A stretch of 51,005 bases of DNA from an uncultured bacterium (GTDB taxonomy: Bacteria; Cyanobacteriota; Vampirovibrionia; Gastranaerophilales; Gastranaerophilaceae). Of this stretch, positions 25,726 through 34,899 are shown in pieces. Position numbers and translations under genes: made by a program. Within the stretch, counting starts at the first letter, position 1. Each line of letters starts with the position of its first letter. The notes under the pieces were generated by a model. It was not told the DNA's origin, did not search any database, and was given only the letters and a program-made list of their open reading frames with translations. Location of the stretch: positions 1 through 51,005 of the forward strand of contig CASFGO010000016.1 in the NCBI GenBank assembly GCA_949294335.1, read 5' to 3'.

Positions 25726-26342
25726 TGCTCTTCCTGTTTTAATAATTCTCTTCTTACCTTATCTAAAGCATTCTGAATAATTCTGGATATTCTTGATTGT
25801 GAAATATTGAATTCAACAGAAATGTCCTTTAATTTTTTATCATGGAAAAATTTTGCTTCAACCAAACCTCTTTCTCGTTCTGGCAATTTATGTATAGCTT
25901 TAATTATTCTATTCTTTAATTCTTCAAACTCTGCTTGTTCTTCAGGAGTTTGAGAATTATCTTTTATTATAACAGGATTCTCTGCATCAGCCATTTCTTC
26001 TACTGATAATATCGATTTATAAACAACTTCTCTTATTTCTTCATTATTAGTTGGCTGACTGTTTTTTAAACTATACCACTTATAACGACGTCTTATTTCG
26101 TTCCTTATTGCCCATTTTATTGCTTTGGTTAAATAAGCATTATTGTATAAATTAGGGTTCTTATTATTTAAAATTATATATACTGTATGAGTCGCTAAGT
26201 TAACAATTTCTGGATACTCAATTAAACCATAGGATGAAACCTTGGAAAACTCAACCTTTGATACTGTTTCAATTAAATTTGTATATTCTTTTAAATTAAA
26301 AGTATTACTTGTATTTTTCTTTGTATCCACTGAACTGTCCAT
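25722..26342 (-). CDS. Sigma-70 family RNA polymerase sigma factor (FliA/SigF-like)
   Basis: The 206-residue protein has a region-2-like block (EYPEIVNLATHTVY ... AYLTKAIKWAIRNEIRRRYK) and a clear region 4 (residues about 153-200: HKLPERERGLVEAKFF, ISVEFNISQSRISRIIQNAL) with a helix-turn-helix. The SQSRISRI helix and ALDKVRREL end are typical of FliA and the SigB/F/G group. It lacks the long region 1 of primary sigma factors. With fliS and flaG-like genes 7 kb away, control of export or flagellum-type genes is possible but unproven. A promoter (26349-26377) would start transcription at the A of the ATG; no Shine-Dalgarno is present. The gene overlaps gcvPB by four bases. Confidence 0.82.
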   Translation of the reverse strand: MDSSVDTKKNTSNTFNLKEYTNLIETVSKVEFSKVSSYGLIEYPEIVNLATHTVYIILNNKNPNLYNNAYLTKAIKWAIRNEIRRRYKWYSLKNSQPTNNEEIREVVYKSILSVEEMADAENPVIIKDNSQTPEEQAEFEELKNRIIKAIHKLPERERGLVEAKFFHDKKLKDISVEFNISQSRISRIIQNALDKVRRELLKQEEQ

Positions 26343-26348
26343 AGCATA

Positions 26349-26377
26349 ATATTATCAGAAAAAAGTTTGATTTACAA
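26349..26377 (-). promoter_or_regulatory. Promoter of the sigma-factor gene, apparently leaderless
   Basis: On the minus strand TTGTAA (26377-26372), a 17-base spacer and TAATAT (26354-26349) form a good promoter. The sixth or seventh base after the -10 is the A of the ATG at 26342, and no ribosome binding site lies before that ATG. Confidence 0.5.
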
Positions 26378-26402
26378 ATATGTAAAACAAATTTATTTAT
26401 CA

Positions 26403-28139
26403 TTAATGTGCAACAACAGGTTGCTCAAAAATGTCGATAAATTCAAATTTAGTTGTATCAAAAACTCCTTTATCGGTTATTTTAAGTTCTGGAATAACAG
26501 GTAAAGATAAAAAAGCCATAGTCATAAATGGATCTTCTATCTGACAACCAATATTTTTTGCTGCTTTGTTTAATTCCATGCTCTTATTTACAACTGTTGC
26601 AAAATCAGAATCAGAAATAATTCCTGCAATTGGAAGTGGTAAATGAGCTAATACTTCACCATTATTAACCACTATTTTACCACCCTGAGATTTAATTAAT
26701 TCAACAGCCGCCGTATACATATCAGAATCATTAGTTCCAATTACAACCATATTATGTGAATCATGGGATACTGTAGATGCCATTGCCCCAGATTTCATAT
26801 TAAATCCTTTTACAAAACCTTTTGCAAAATTCCCACCAGCTCTATGTCTTTCAATTACACAAATTTTTAATGTATCAGTATCAATATTACTTTCTGCATA
26901 ACCATCGACTATATTTATTTTTGATTTTACTGCTTTTGTAATTAATTGTCGTGGAATTACTTCTATAGCTTTTACCGTATCTGATTTTGCTTCTATTTTA
27001 AAATCATCATACTTAATCCACTTAACATTGACAGAACCTCTAACTGCTGGGATTTCTCTTTCATCAATGTCAACAATTAATTTCCCATTTTGTGCAACTA
27101 ACTGACCTTTTTTAAATACCATATCAGGTTTAAAAGTTTTTAAATCAGGAAGAACAAGAAAATCAGCTTTATAACCTGGTGCAATAGCGCCTAAATTTTG
27201 GATTTTAAAGTATTCTGCTGTATTTAAACTTGCCATTTGAATTGCTTTAATTGGAGTTACTCCAGATTCCACAGCAAATCTAACCATTGAATTAATATGA
27301 TCTAATAAATCTTCAGGATGCCTATCATCAGTTACAAAAATACATTTTCTAGTATTTTTTTCTAATAATACTGGTAATAATGCTCTTAAATCTTTAGCAG
27401 CAGATCCTTCTCTAATCATTAGATACATGCCTTTTCTTAATTTTTCAATCGCTTCATCAGGATTTGTGCATTCATGATCAGATGTAACACCTGCAGCAAT
27501 ATAAGCACATAAGTCTTTATCATCTAAACAAGGAGCATGGCCGTCAATTCTTTTATCTTTTGATTTAGCAAGTTCTAGTTTTGCCATTACATTTTTATCT
27601 TTATTTAATACCCCTGGGAAATTCATCATTTCAGCAATACCCAATACCCAAGGTTTATCAATTAATAAAGATAAATCGTAGCTATTTAAGTCAAAACCAG
27701 ATGTTTCAAAAGGTGTTGCAGGGACACAAGATGGTAACATTGTAAAAAAGTCCATTGGTAATCCTTGAACAGCTTCCCTCATAAAACTTATACCTTGAAG
27801 CCCTAATACATTTGAAATTTCATGTGGGTCAACAATTGCTGTTGTAGTTCCTGCTGGAACTACAGCCTTAGCAAATTCGGATGGTAATAACATTGAACTT
27901 TCAATATGAACATGACCGTCAATAAAAGAAGGTGATAAATATGCACCATTAATGTCAATTTCTTTTAATCCAGAATAATTCTTTCCAATACCAGCAATTA
28001 CACCATCTGCAATTGCAACATCAGCTAAATGTATTTCTTCAGATAATACATTTATAATATTGGCATTCTTTATAACTAAATCTGCCTTTTCTATACCTCT
28101 TGCAATATTTATTATTTTTTCAACATTTCTTTTTGGCAT
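26403..28139 (-). CDS. ade: Adenine deaminase
   Basis: Ade hydrolyses adenine to hypoxanthine and ammonia in purine salvage. The 578-residue protein is full length, with the amidohydrolase metal motif SFIDGHVHIESSML near residue 75, AIVDPHEISNVLG, the DGHAPCL motif near residue 198, ITSDHE-type GVTSDHEC, and the FVTDDRHPEDL block with the catalytic aspartates. The C-terminal domain has ATVSHDSHNMVVIG, distinctive for this family. The ATG at 28139 is chosen because GAGGG (28151-28147) lies seven bases upstream. The gene has its own promoter (28171-28199). Confidence 0.95.
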   Translation of the reverse strand: MPKRNVEKIINIARGIEKADLVIKNANIINVLSEEIHLADVAIADGVIAGIGKNYSGLKEIDINGAYLSPSFIDGHVHIESSMLLPSEFAKAVVPAGTTTAIVDPHEISNVLGLQGISFMREAVQGLPMDFFTMLPSCVPATPFETSGFDLNSYDLSLLIDKPWVLGIAEMMNFPGVLNKDKNVMAKLELAKSKDKRIDGHAPCLDDKDLCAYIAAGVTSDHECTNPDEAIEKLRKGMYLMIREGSAAKDLRALLPVLLEKNTRKCIFVTDDRHPEDLLDHINSMVRFAVESGVTPIKAIQMASLNTAEYFKIQNLGAIAPGYKADFLVLPDLKTFKPDMVFKKGQLVAQNGKLIVDIDEREIPAVRGSVNVKWIKYDDFKIEAKSDTVKAIEVIPRQLITKAVKSKINIVDGYAESNIDTDTLKICVIERHRAGGNFAKGFVKGFNMKSGAMASTVSHDSHNMVVIGTNDSDMYTAAVELIKSQGGKIVVNNGEVLAHLPLPIAGIISDSDFATVVNKSMELNKAAKNIGCQIEDPFMTMAFLSLPVIPELKITDKGVFDTTKFEFIDIFEQPVVAH

Positions 28140-28170
28140 GAACAAACCCTCATATCTTTAAATTGACAGT

Positions 28171-28199
28171 ATTTTACCATAGATTTTTTTTTTTAACAA
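28171..28199 (-). promoter_or_regulatory. Promoter of ade
   Basis: On the minus strand TTGTTA (28199-28194), a 17-base spacer rich in A, and TAAAAT (28176-28171) form a sigma-70-type promoter. It lies 32 bases before the ade start. Confidence 0.55.
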
Positions 28200-28325
28200 A
28201 CAAATAAATTAACTTTTATGTTAATTAATGTAACAAAAAGTTTTATATACTAACAAAAAATAATTTTCACATGTTATTAAACAAATGTTGAATAGTACAA
28301 ACATACATAATGAAAGGATTACAAT

Positions 28326-28499
28326 ATGACAACAACAGTTCCAGCATGTAATGTACAACAAGCGTATCCGGCTTATGATTTCAAACCAAGTTATAATGCT
28401 GTTCAATTAAACTTATCACAACCAACATTAAATGTTCCTCAAAGTCAACCAGCTCAACAAGCTCCTGCAGCTGAAGGACAAAAAAGTTGGATTGCATAA
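28326..28499 (+). CDS. 57-residue protein sharing an N-terminal motif with its downstream neighbour
   Basis: An ATG at 28326 with AAAGGA (28313-28318) seven bases upstream opens a 57-codon frame ending at TAA 28497-28499. The product starts MTTTVPACNVQQAYPAYDF and contains KPSYNAVQLNLSQPTLNVP (residues 20-38), which matches APSYNAVQINLDTPTLNAP in the protein at 28606-29652. The rest is proline/glutamine/alanine-rich and ends KSWIA. No hydrophobic segment is present. The shared motif, good ribosome binding site and in-phase start make it a real gene. Function is unknown; the motif may be a binding or targeting signal, with this protein consisting of little else. Confidence 0.75.
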   Translation: MTTTVPACNVQQAYPAYDFKPSYNAVQLNLSQPTLNVPQSQPAQQAPAAEGQKSWIA

Positions 28500-28605
28500 G
28501 ATAAATATTAAGTAATGTAAATATAATTTACTTCAAATAGCAATTAATAAACGCCCTCTATTTTTATATAAGTGTAGGCGTAGAAGTTTAGGAAAGGAAA
28601 TTATT

Positions 28606-29652
28606 ATGATACAAGCCCCACAAAATTATGGGATGCAACAGCCAGCTACACAAGTGCAAACTCGTAAGCCTTCGTTTGCTCCTAGTTACAATGCAGTTCA
28701 AATCAATTTAGATACACCAACATTAAATGCTCCACCAGCAATGCCATACTACCCTCCGGTAAATATGGAACCATATAAGCCACAAGCTCCTGTGCCAGCT
28801 CAACCAGAAGCTCCAGCACAAGCTCCTGCTCAACCAACACAGGTACCTCCTCCTGTTCTAGATACAACTCTACCTCAACAACCACAAGTTCAACAACCAA
28901 CTGAACAACCAAAAGTTGATATTAAACAGGAAACAAACCAAGGACCTCAAAACTTAGCAGATGAAGCATTCAAAGGTTTAAGCAATCCTGATTTCGATGT
29001 TCAAGCATTAGCAATGGAAGATATTGCTAAAAAAGGTTTAAATAATCAAGCAGATGTTATTCCATACGTTCAAGAAAATATCTTTGATAAATTAATTGAT
29101 ATTATGAATGTTGATTCAACAAAATTAGCAGGACCTACTGACAAACAATTAGAAATCAGAGATAAAATGGCACAAAATGATAAAGCCATTGAAGATGCTG
29201 TAAAAGCTGGACAAGATCCAAAATCTGCTAAATTACCATTTGCTTTAACTCCACAAGAGGAAGAAGAAGGTAACAAACTTTCTCCTATGGAACAAGCAGA
29301 AAGAAACAAAGAATATGCAATGTTTACAACAGCAATCTTACAAAAAACATATGCAGATGAAGTAGAAAAACAATCTGGAACAGTTGTTCCTTTAACTGAA
29401 TTACCAGGTTCAAGAGCAATTATTACAACATTAAAAACAAGTGATAACCCAGATATGGCTGCTTCTGCTATTGATGCTTTGAGATATGTTCAAAGACCTG
29501 AATACAAAGAAGACCTAACTCAGTTATACACAATTGCTCAAAACGATTCAAGACAACAAGTAGCTGATGCAGCTACAGAAGCACTAGCTAGCTTAAATGC
29601 GCCACAAGAAGCGCAACAAAATCCTCAAAATGCAGCTAACCAAACTGCATAA
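28606..29652 (+). CDS. Proline/glutamine-rich protein with HEAT-like C-terminal repeats
   Basis: The 348-residue protein has three parts. Residues 1-45 contain the motif PSYNAVQINLDTPTLNAP also found in the small protein just upstream. Residues 45-110 are a proline/glutamine/alanine-rich flexible linker (PEAPAQAPAQPTQVPPP). Residues 115-330 are helical with HEAT-like units, such as LSNPDFDVQALAMEDIAKKG and NPDMAASAIDALRYVQRPE and DSRQQVADAATEALASL. It has no signal peptide. The likely role is a cytoplasmic protein-protein scaffold. AGGAAAGG precedes the ATG. A bidirectional terminator follows. Confidence 0.75.
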   Translation: MIQAPQNYGMQQPATQVQTRKPSFAPSYNAVQINLDTPTLNAPPAMPYYPPVNMEPYKPQAPVPAQPEAPAQAPAQPTQVPPPVLDTTLPQQPQVQQPTEQPKVDIKQETNQGPQNLADEAFKGLSNPDFDVQALAMEDIAKKGLNNQADVIPYVQENIFDKLIDIMNVDSTKLAGPTDKQLEIRDKMAQNDKAIEDAVKAGQDPKSAKLPFALTPQEEEEGNKLSPMEQAERNKEYAMFTTAILQKTYADEVEKQSGTVVPLTELPGSRAIITTLKTSDNPDMAASAIDALRYVQRPEYKEDLTQLYTIAQNDSRQQVADAATEALASLNAPQEAQQNPQNAANQTA

Positions 29653-29683
29653 ATAAATCATAATAGAAATTTCCTTTCTAATA

Positions 29684-29716
29684 AAAAAGGCCTTGAAATA
29701 TTTTCAAGGTCTTTTT
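29684..29716. terminator. Bidirectional intrinsic terminator between the HEAT-like gene and engB
   Basis: AAAAAGGCCTTGAAA (29684-29698) pairs with TTTCAAGGTCTTTTT (29702-29716) with one G-T pair and a 3-base loop. A-rich and T-rich flanks suit both strands. Confidence 0.88.
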
Positions 29717-29717
29717 A

Positions 29718-30284
29718 CTATATATTAATAAAATAATCTAAAATTGACTCATTGTATCTATGTTCAACAGAGCTAAATGGTAAAACAACCCCACCAAATT
29801 CATTTTTAATCTTAGATATTACATTTAAAACTTTATTTTTAGGGACATAATCAATTTTAGTTGCAATAGTTATTATAGGTAAATTATAAGCATTTACCCA
29901 TTCTCTCATTTGATAGTCATTTTTTTGAATATCATGTCTTGCATCAATTAGTTGCACTAAAGTTTTTATTTGTGTTCTATTTAAAAGATATTCTTCTAAA
30001 TACTTTTGCCATTTAGCTTGTGCCTCTCTTGAAACTTTTGCATATCCATAACCTGGTAAATCCGCAATCATGAATTTATCTGAAAAATTAAAATAATTAA
30101 TTAGTCTTGTTTTACCTGGAGTATTAGATGTTTTAGCTAATTTTTTGTTATTAGCTATAGCATTTATAAAAGAAGATTTACCAACATTAGAGCGACCTAA
30201 CAAAGGAAATTCATTTAATATTGTATCTGGACATTGTGATAATTTTTCTGCACTTATTATAAATTTTGAAGCTAAATATTTCAT
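29718..30284 (-). CDS. engB: Ribosome biogenesis GTP-binding protein EngB/YsxC
   Basis: EngB is an essential small GTPase in late 50S ribosome assembly. The 188-residue protein has G1 LLGRSNVGKSSFINAI, the switch I region KTSNTPGKTRLINYF, G3 DLPGYGYAK, and G4 ATKIDYVPKNK; the TKxD motif is intact. The short gene upstream overlaps it by four bases (ATGA). Its stop lies two bases past the shared terminator. Length is typical, so the gene is complete. Confidence 0.96.
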   Translation of the reverse strand: MKYLASKFIISAEKLSQCPDTILNEFPLLGRSNVGKSSFINAIANNKKLAKTSNTPGKTRLINYFNFSDKFMIADLPGYGYAKVSREAQAKWQKYLEEYLLNRTQIKTLVQLIDARHDIQKNDYQMREWVNAYNLPIITIATKIDYVPKNKVLNVISKIKNEFGGVVLPFSSVEHRYNESILDYFINI

Positions 30285-30526
30285 CTTTCAACCAACATAT
30301 TATCAATTTTCTTTTGTTTCGCACGATAAGTTACTAATTTCAATAAACTATAGACTTTTTCATTATTAACAACAGTAATTTGCGCTTTATTCTTCATCAA
30401 ATCAACATTTATAGAAGTTTTTTTTGCAAATAAATTGTCTTGAATACTCACAATACTAACTAAACCTTGGCGAAAAAGGCTTAATGGCTCACGTAAAAAT
30501 AATTCAAATGTCTTAAATATATTCAT
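30281..30526 (-). CDS. Short hypothetical protein upstream of engB
   Basis: The 81-residue basic protein is not recognised. It starts MNIFKTFELFLREPLSLFRQ and has a beta-like centre (KTSINVDLMKNKAQITVVNN) and a basic helical end (LLKLVTYRAKQKKIDNMLVE). There is no signal peptide or membrane span. It lies between the TPR gene and engB, 12 bases after the TPR stop, and overlaps engB by four bases, so it is translated in the same operon. The ribosome binding site (AAGAAAT) is weak, but the tight spacing and overlap support a real gene. Confidence 0.65.
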   Translation of the reverse strand: MNIFKTFELFLREPLSLFRQGLVSIVSIQDNLFAKKTSINVDLMKNKAQITVVNNEKVYSLLKLVTYRAKQKKIDNMLVER

Positions 30527-30538
30527 ATTTCTTAATAA

Positions 30539-32485
30539 CTATTTATTTTCTGGGACTTCTACTTCTTTAACATCAACTACAGGAACAATTTTTTCCACTG
30601 AAGTATTTGATTCTGATGTTTCAGAATTGTTTATTGGAACAATATTATCTTCTTTTTTTACAAGATCTTTTTTAGATTTTTTAGCTTCAATTTTAGCAAT
30701 TTTTTTATCTAATTTTTTAGACCATTTTGCAACTTTTTTTATTTGTCTTTCATCATCTGATGCTCCTAAAACTGTTTTATAACATTTATTTGCACCATAT
30801 ATATCTTTTTCTTTCTTTAACAATTTTGCAAGCATTAAATTTGATTCAATATTATTTGGATCTAGTTTCAATGACTTATTCAAATAAACTTTTTGGAAGA
30901 ATTTATCTCGTTCTTTTTTAAAATGAACTGCATTTTTATACTGTTCATTTGATTGTTCTATTGTTTTGTTTATAAACATCAAATTATTCATTGCTTCTAC
31001 ATTTTCTGGTTCTTTTGATAACACATTTTGAATAGCTTCTTTTGCTGGACGGAATTGCTTATTGTAAGTAAGATACTCAGCAAGATTCAAATCGCTTTCA
31101 ACATCTTTGTCTAGTTTAACAGCTTGAGTAAATATATTTCTCGCATCTCTATATTGTTGAAGAGCTATATATGCATCTCCCTTTGTTAATAAATCTGAAA
31201 TATTAGCATTAGGAGCAGAAACTATTTTTAAAAGTACTTCCTTAGATTCAACTTGATTATGAATTAATCTTGTTAATTTTGATTTTGTTAAATATAATTC
31301 TAAATTATCAGGATTCTCTTTTATAGCTTTGTCAATATAAACAAGAGAATCATGTAATCTTCTATTAGACTTAAACATTGATTTGTTTGCAGATTCTGTT
31401 GCTAATGAAAAATAAGCAGATGCGATACCTTCTATTGATTCAGTTTTATATTTATCAGATACCTCTGAATAATATTTTATAGCATCTTCATATTGACCTG
31501 AAGATAAAATCATATCTGCTAAATTTAACTTAACTGAATCATTATCAGGAACAATAGAATAGCAGGTTTTTAATTCTTCAATTGCAGCTGTTAAATCACC
31601 TCTTGATTCATATACTCCTGCCAAATTTATATATGCTTCTACATTTTCAGGCATTAAGAAAATTGATTTTTTGAACGCTGTAACTGCTGCGGCCTCATTA
31701 CCTTGTTTCCTATATACTTCACCTAATAAATTATATGCATAGGTTGATTTAGGATACAAATCTAATGATTTATTGGCATAATACAAAGCTTTTTGTAAAT
31801 CATCTTTTTTAAATGCAACTTGAGCTAAATGATAATATAAAGTTGCAGAAGTTGGATTTTCTACCATTGCCTTTTTATAATAACTTTCTGCCTTATCTAA
31901 CTCATTAGTAATATAATAAACCGCACCTAAATTGTCTAAAGCAGTGGAATAATGTTGATTAACTTGTAACGCTTTTTCGAAATTAACTTGAGCTTGGTAT
32001 AAATCGCCACGTTTCAATTCTGCAACACCCAAAGCATTATATACTTTTGGATTTTTAGGATTTATTTTCAATGAATAATTTAATTGGTTAATTGCTAACT
32101 GAATCAAAGTATCATTTTTAGCTCTAAAACGCATATTAGATGTATCTATTCTTTTTAAATAAATAGCTGCTTGTGCATAATAATAATCAGCATATTTTAA
32201 AGATGATTTCTTTATTGTATCTAATATATCCTGCGCAAAATCTAACTTGTCTTGTTGAGCTAACGAAATTGCTGAAGCAATTTGAAATTGAACTTCATTT
32301 GGATATTCAATAGCTGATTGATAAATCAATCTATCAGCACTTCTAAAATCATTATTTTCAATACAATTATTAATCTCTAAAAGCTTGTGATTTACAGAAC
32401 TACTATCCGTTTTAGGAGCTGCAATTGATAAATTTGTTGCTAATAAGAAAGCTAAAACAGACAATGATACTTTTTTTATTTTCAT
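30539..32485 (-). CDS. Secreted or periplasmic TPR-repeat protein
   Basis: The 648-residue protein starts with a Sec signal peptide (MKIKKVSLSVLAFLLATNLSIAA, likely cut after SIAA). About a dozen tetratricopeptide repeats follow between residues 30 and 590, with clear units such as PKVYNALGVAELKRGDLYQA and STAYNLL-type YAYNLLGEVYRKQGNEAAAV. The end is a lysine-rich then acidic tail. TPR arrays bind other proteins; a role in envelope assembly is likely but not specific. The ATG at 32485 is chosen because GAGG lies seven bases upstream; a TTG at 32497 would spoil that. It heads the operon with the 81-residue gene and engB. Confidence 0.87.
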   Translation of the reverse strand: MKIKKVSLSVLAFLLATNLSIAAPKTDSSSVNHKLLEINNCIENNDFRSADRLIYQSAIEYPNEVQFQIASAISLAQQDKLDFAQDILDTIKKSSLKYADYYYAQAAIYLKRIDTSNMRFRAKNDTLIQLAINQLNYSLKINPKNPKVYNALGVAELKRGDLYQAQVNFEKALQVNQHYSTALDNLGAVYYITNELDKAESYYKKAMVENPTSATLYYHLAQVAFKKDDLQKALYYANKSLDLYPKSTYAYNLLGEVYRKQGNEAAAVTAFKKSIFLMPENVEAYINLAGVYESRGDLTAAIEELKTCYSIVPDNDSVKLNLADMILSSGQYEDAIKYYSEVSDKYKTESIEGIASAYFSLATESANKSMFKSNRRLHDSLVYIDKAIKENPDNLELYLTKSKLTRLIHNQVESKEVLLKIVSAPNANISDLLTKGDAYIALQQYRDARNIFTQAVKLDKDVESDLNLAEYLTYNKQFRPAKEAIQNVLSKEPENVEAMNNLMFINKTIEQSNEQYKNAVHFKKERDKFFQKVYLNKSLKLDPNNIESNLMLAKLLKKEKDIYGANKCYKTVLGASDDERQIKKVAKWSKKLDKKIAKIEAKKSKKDLVKKEDNIVPINNSETSESNTSVEKIVPVVDVKEVEVPENK

Positions 32486-32571
32486 ATTAAACCTCAATCA
32501 ACTACCAACAATATTAAAGTTATTGTATAATATTCAAGTACAAAATGCAATAAATTATACATAGGAGATTT

Positions 32572-33471
32572 ATGCAAAAACAGTATCTTGAAGATTATAA
32601 AATATACCTATCATTCGAAAAGAACTATTCTGAGAACACAGTAAAAGGTTATGCTTCAGATATAATAAGCTTTCTCATTTGGTTAGATTCTGACTGTCTT
32701 AAAGTTGACTTAAATAAGCTAAGAGAGTATCAGCATTTTATACAACGATTTAATTACAAAAAAACTACAATTTTACGTAAAATTGCTTCAATAAGGGGAT
32801 TCTACAAATATTTATATAGAGAAAAGTATATCGATATAAATCCAGCAGATTCTCTTATTGCACCTAAAAAAGGAAAATCATTACCCAAATTTTTAACAGA
32901 CGATGAAATGGAAAAAATCCTTGATAATGTAGATATTTCGACACCAGCTGGGTATAGGAATAAAACAATTTTAGAAATTTTATGGGCAACTGGCATGAGA
33001 GTTTCTGAACTTAGTGGACTCAACTTTGAAAATTTAGAACTTGAATCAAACGAAATTAGAGTTTTTGGAAAAGGAGCAAAAGAAAGAATTGTACTAATCT
33101 CGAATAGAGCAAAAAAATATCTTGAACAATATATAAAAACAGCAAGACCACTTGTTATCGGGGTTAATGGAATTAAACCTAATGAAGAAGATACAAGCCC
33201 TGTTTTTATTAACAATACAGGATACCGTTTACAAACAAAAACTATAAGAAATGTTATAAATCAAGTTGTTGAAAAAATACAACTACCTAAACATGTAACC
33301 CCACACATGTTTAGGCATAGCTTTGCAACAAGATTAATAGAAAATGGTGCTGACTTAAGAATTGTACAAGAACTTCTTGGACATACAAGTATATCTAACA
33401 CCCAAATATATACACATGTATCAACCCAACACTTAAAAGATGTATATAACAATTCACATCCACATGCATAA
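32572..33471 (+). CDS. Tyrosine recombinase XerC/XerD family
   Basis: Xer recombinases resolve chromosome dimers at dif. The 299-residue protein is the typical length, with an N-terminal SAM-like core-binding domain (YLSFEKNYSENTVKGYASD) and a C-terminal catalytic domain carrying the full set: R143 in GMRVSELSGL, K167 in FGKGAKERIV, H245 and R248 in HMFRHSFATRL, H271 in LLGHTSISNT and the nucleophile Y280 in IYTHV. The ATG has AGGAG upstream. It is a single-copy-like housekeeping gene with no adjacent attachment site or phage gene, so an integrase role is unlikely. XerC and XerD cannot be separated from sequence alone. Confidence 0.9.
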   Translation: MQKQYLEDYKIYLSFEKNYSENTVKGYASDIISFLIWLDSDCLKVDLNKLREYQHFIQRFNYKKTTILRKIASIRGFYKYLYREKYIDINPADSLIAPKKGKSLPKFLTDDEMEKILDNVDISTPAGYRNKTILEILWATGMRVSELSGLNFENLELESNEIRVFGKGAKERIVLISNRAKKYLEQYIKTARPLVIGVNGIKPNEEDTSPVFINNTGYRLQTKTIRNVINQVVEKIQLPKHVTPHMFRHSFATRLIENGADLRIVQELLGHTSISNTQIYTHVSTQHLKDVYNNSHPHA

Positions 33472-33494
33472 AAAAAGAGCCGAAGCTCTTTTTT
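33471..33494. terminator. Bidirectional intrinsic terminator between xer and accC
   Basis: AAAAAAGAGC (33471-33480) pairs with GCTCTTTTTT (33485-33494) around CGAA. The hairpin touches the stop codons of both convergent genes. Confidence 0.9.
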
Positions 33495-34843
33495 TATTTA
33501 CCTTTACGTTTATAAAATTCTTCAATAAAGCCAGTATTAAATTTCCCACTCATGAAGACTTCATCTTCGACTATCTCTTGATGGAATGGTATTGTTGTCT
33601 TAATACCTGTAACAACATATTCTTTCAATGCTTGATACATTCTACGTCTTGCATCATTTCTTGTTTCTCCCCAACAAATCAATTTACCAATCATTGAATC
33701 ATAATAAGGCGGAATAGAATATCCTGGATAAACATGAGAATCAACTCTTATACCAAAGCCACCTGGGGCAAAATAACCATCTATTTTACCAGGACAAGGC
33801 ATAAAATCTTTATCAGGATCTTCAGCATTTATACGACACTCTATAGCATGACCTCTCAACTTAACATCATCTTGAGTGTAACCTAGTTTTTCTCCTGAAG
33901 CTACAAGAATTTGTTCCCTTACAATATCAATTCTTGAAATCATTTCAGTAACGCAATGTTCTACTTGAACACGAGTATTCATCTCCATGAAATACCATTT
34001 CCCATCATGATCAAGTAAGAATTCACAAGTTCCTGCTCCTTCATAATTAATAGCTTTTGCAGCTCTTACTGCAGCTGCACCCATTTCTGCTCTTGTTTTT
34101 TCATCAATAGCTGGAGATGGAGCTTCTTCTAATAACTTTTGGTGACGTCTTTGAATTGAACAATCTCTTTCTCCTAAGTGAATAACATTTCCATATTGGT
34201 CTGCTAAAATTTGAACTTCAATATGTCTTGGATTTTCAAGATATTTTTCTGCATAAACATCAGGATTTCCAAAGAAATTCTGAGCTTCTGATTGGCAAAG
34301 GTTTAAGTTAACTTCTACATCTGCATCTTCTCTACAGATTCTCATACCTTTACCACCACCACCTGCTGTTGCTTTTAAAATTATTGGATAACCAACTTTA
34401 TTAGCAAATGCCTGGACTTCTTCGACTGTTTTAACTATACCAGTCCCTGGAGTAACTGGAACATTGTTTTCAATCATAGTTTTTCTAGCTGTTGCTTTGT
34501 CTCCCATTTTTCGCATTGCTGCAGCTGATGGGCCTATAAATTTTATTCCGTGTTGGTCACAAATATCTACAAAATCTGCTCTTTCAGACATAAAACCATA
34601 GCCTGGATGTATTGCATCTGCACCAGTCATTATTGCTGTTGACATGATTGCAGGAATACTCAAATAACTTTTACTACTTGGAGCAGGACCTATACAATAT
34701 GCATCTGTTGCTAATCTTACATGAAGAGAATCAGCATCTGCTTCTGAATATATTGCAACAGTAGGAATACCTAACTCTCTACAAGCTCTTATTACTCTTA
34801 CAGCGATTTCGCCTCTATTTGCTACCAATACCTTTTTAAACAT
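33494..34843 (-). CDS. accC: Acetyl-CoA carboxylase, biotin carboxylase subunit
   Basis: AccC carboxylates biotin on AccB with ATP and bicarbonate, the first step of fatty-acid synthesis. The 449-residue protein is typical, with FKKVLVANRGEIAVRVIRA, the ATP-grasp loop KATAGGGGKGMRICR, the ERDCSIQRRHQKLLEEAPSP block, EMNTRVQVEHCVTEMISRID (catalytic and metal residues), and a full C-terminal domain. The ATG at 34843 gives the family length; a TTG at 34861 adds six residues. accB lies just upstream, separated by a terminator-like hairpin. Confidence 0.97.
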   Translation of the reverse strand: MFKKVLVANRGEIAVRVIRACRELGIPTVAIYSEADADSLHVRLATDAYCIGPAPSSKSYLSIPAIMSTAIMTGADAIHPGYGFMSERADFVDICDQHGIKFIGPSAAAMRKMGDKATARKTMIENNVPVTPGTGIVKTVEEVQAFANKVGYPIILKATAGGGGKGMRICREDADVEVNLNLCQSEAQNFFGNPDVYAEKYLENPRHIEVQILADQYGNVIHLGERDCSIQRRHQKLLEEAPSPAIDEKTRAEMGAAAVRAAKAINYEGAGTCEFLLDHDGKWYFMEMNTRVQVEHCVTEMISRIDIVREQILVASGEKLGYTQDDVKLRGHAIECRINAEDPDKDFMPCPGKIDGYFAPGGFGIRVDSHVYPGYSIPPYYDSMIGKLICWGETRNDARRRMYQALKEYVVTGIKTTIPFHQEIVEDEVFMSGKFNTGFIEEFYKRKGK

Positions 34844-34874
34844 AACTATCTTTCTTCCCAAATTAACTTTATAA

Positions 34875-34899
34875 AAGAGGCTGTATATTCCAGCCTCTT
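34875..34899 (-). terminator. Terminator-like hairpin between accB and accC
   Basis: On the minus strand AAGAGGCTG (34899-34891) pairs with CAGCCTCTT (34883-34875) around a 7-base loop, followed by TTATAAAG. The T tract is short, so it may be a partial terminator or an mRNA stabiliser that reduces accC relative to accB. Confidence 0.5.

Noticed and set aside
28703..28912. Antisense frame over the proline/glutamine-rich linker
   Set aside because: Low-complexity shadow of the real plus-strand gene.
32572..33471. Xer-family gene as a phage or integron integrase
   Set aside because: Length and motifs fit housekeeping XerC/D, and there is no attachment site, cassette or phage gene beside it.
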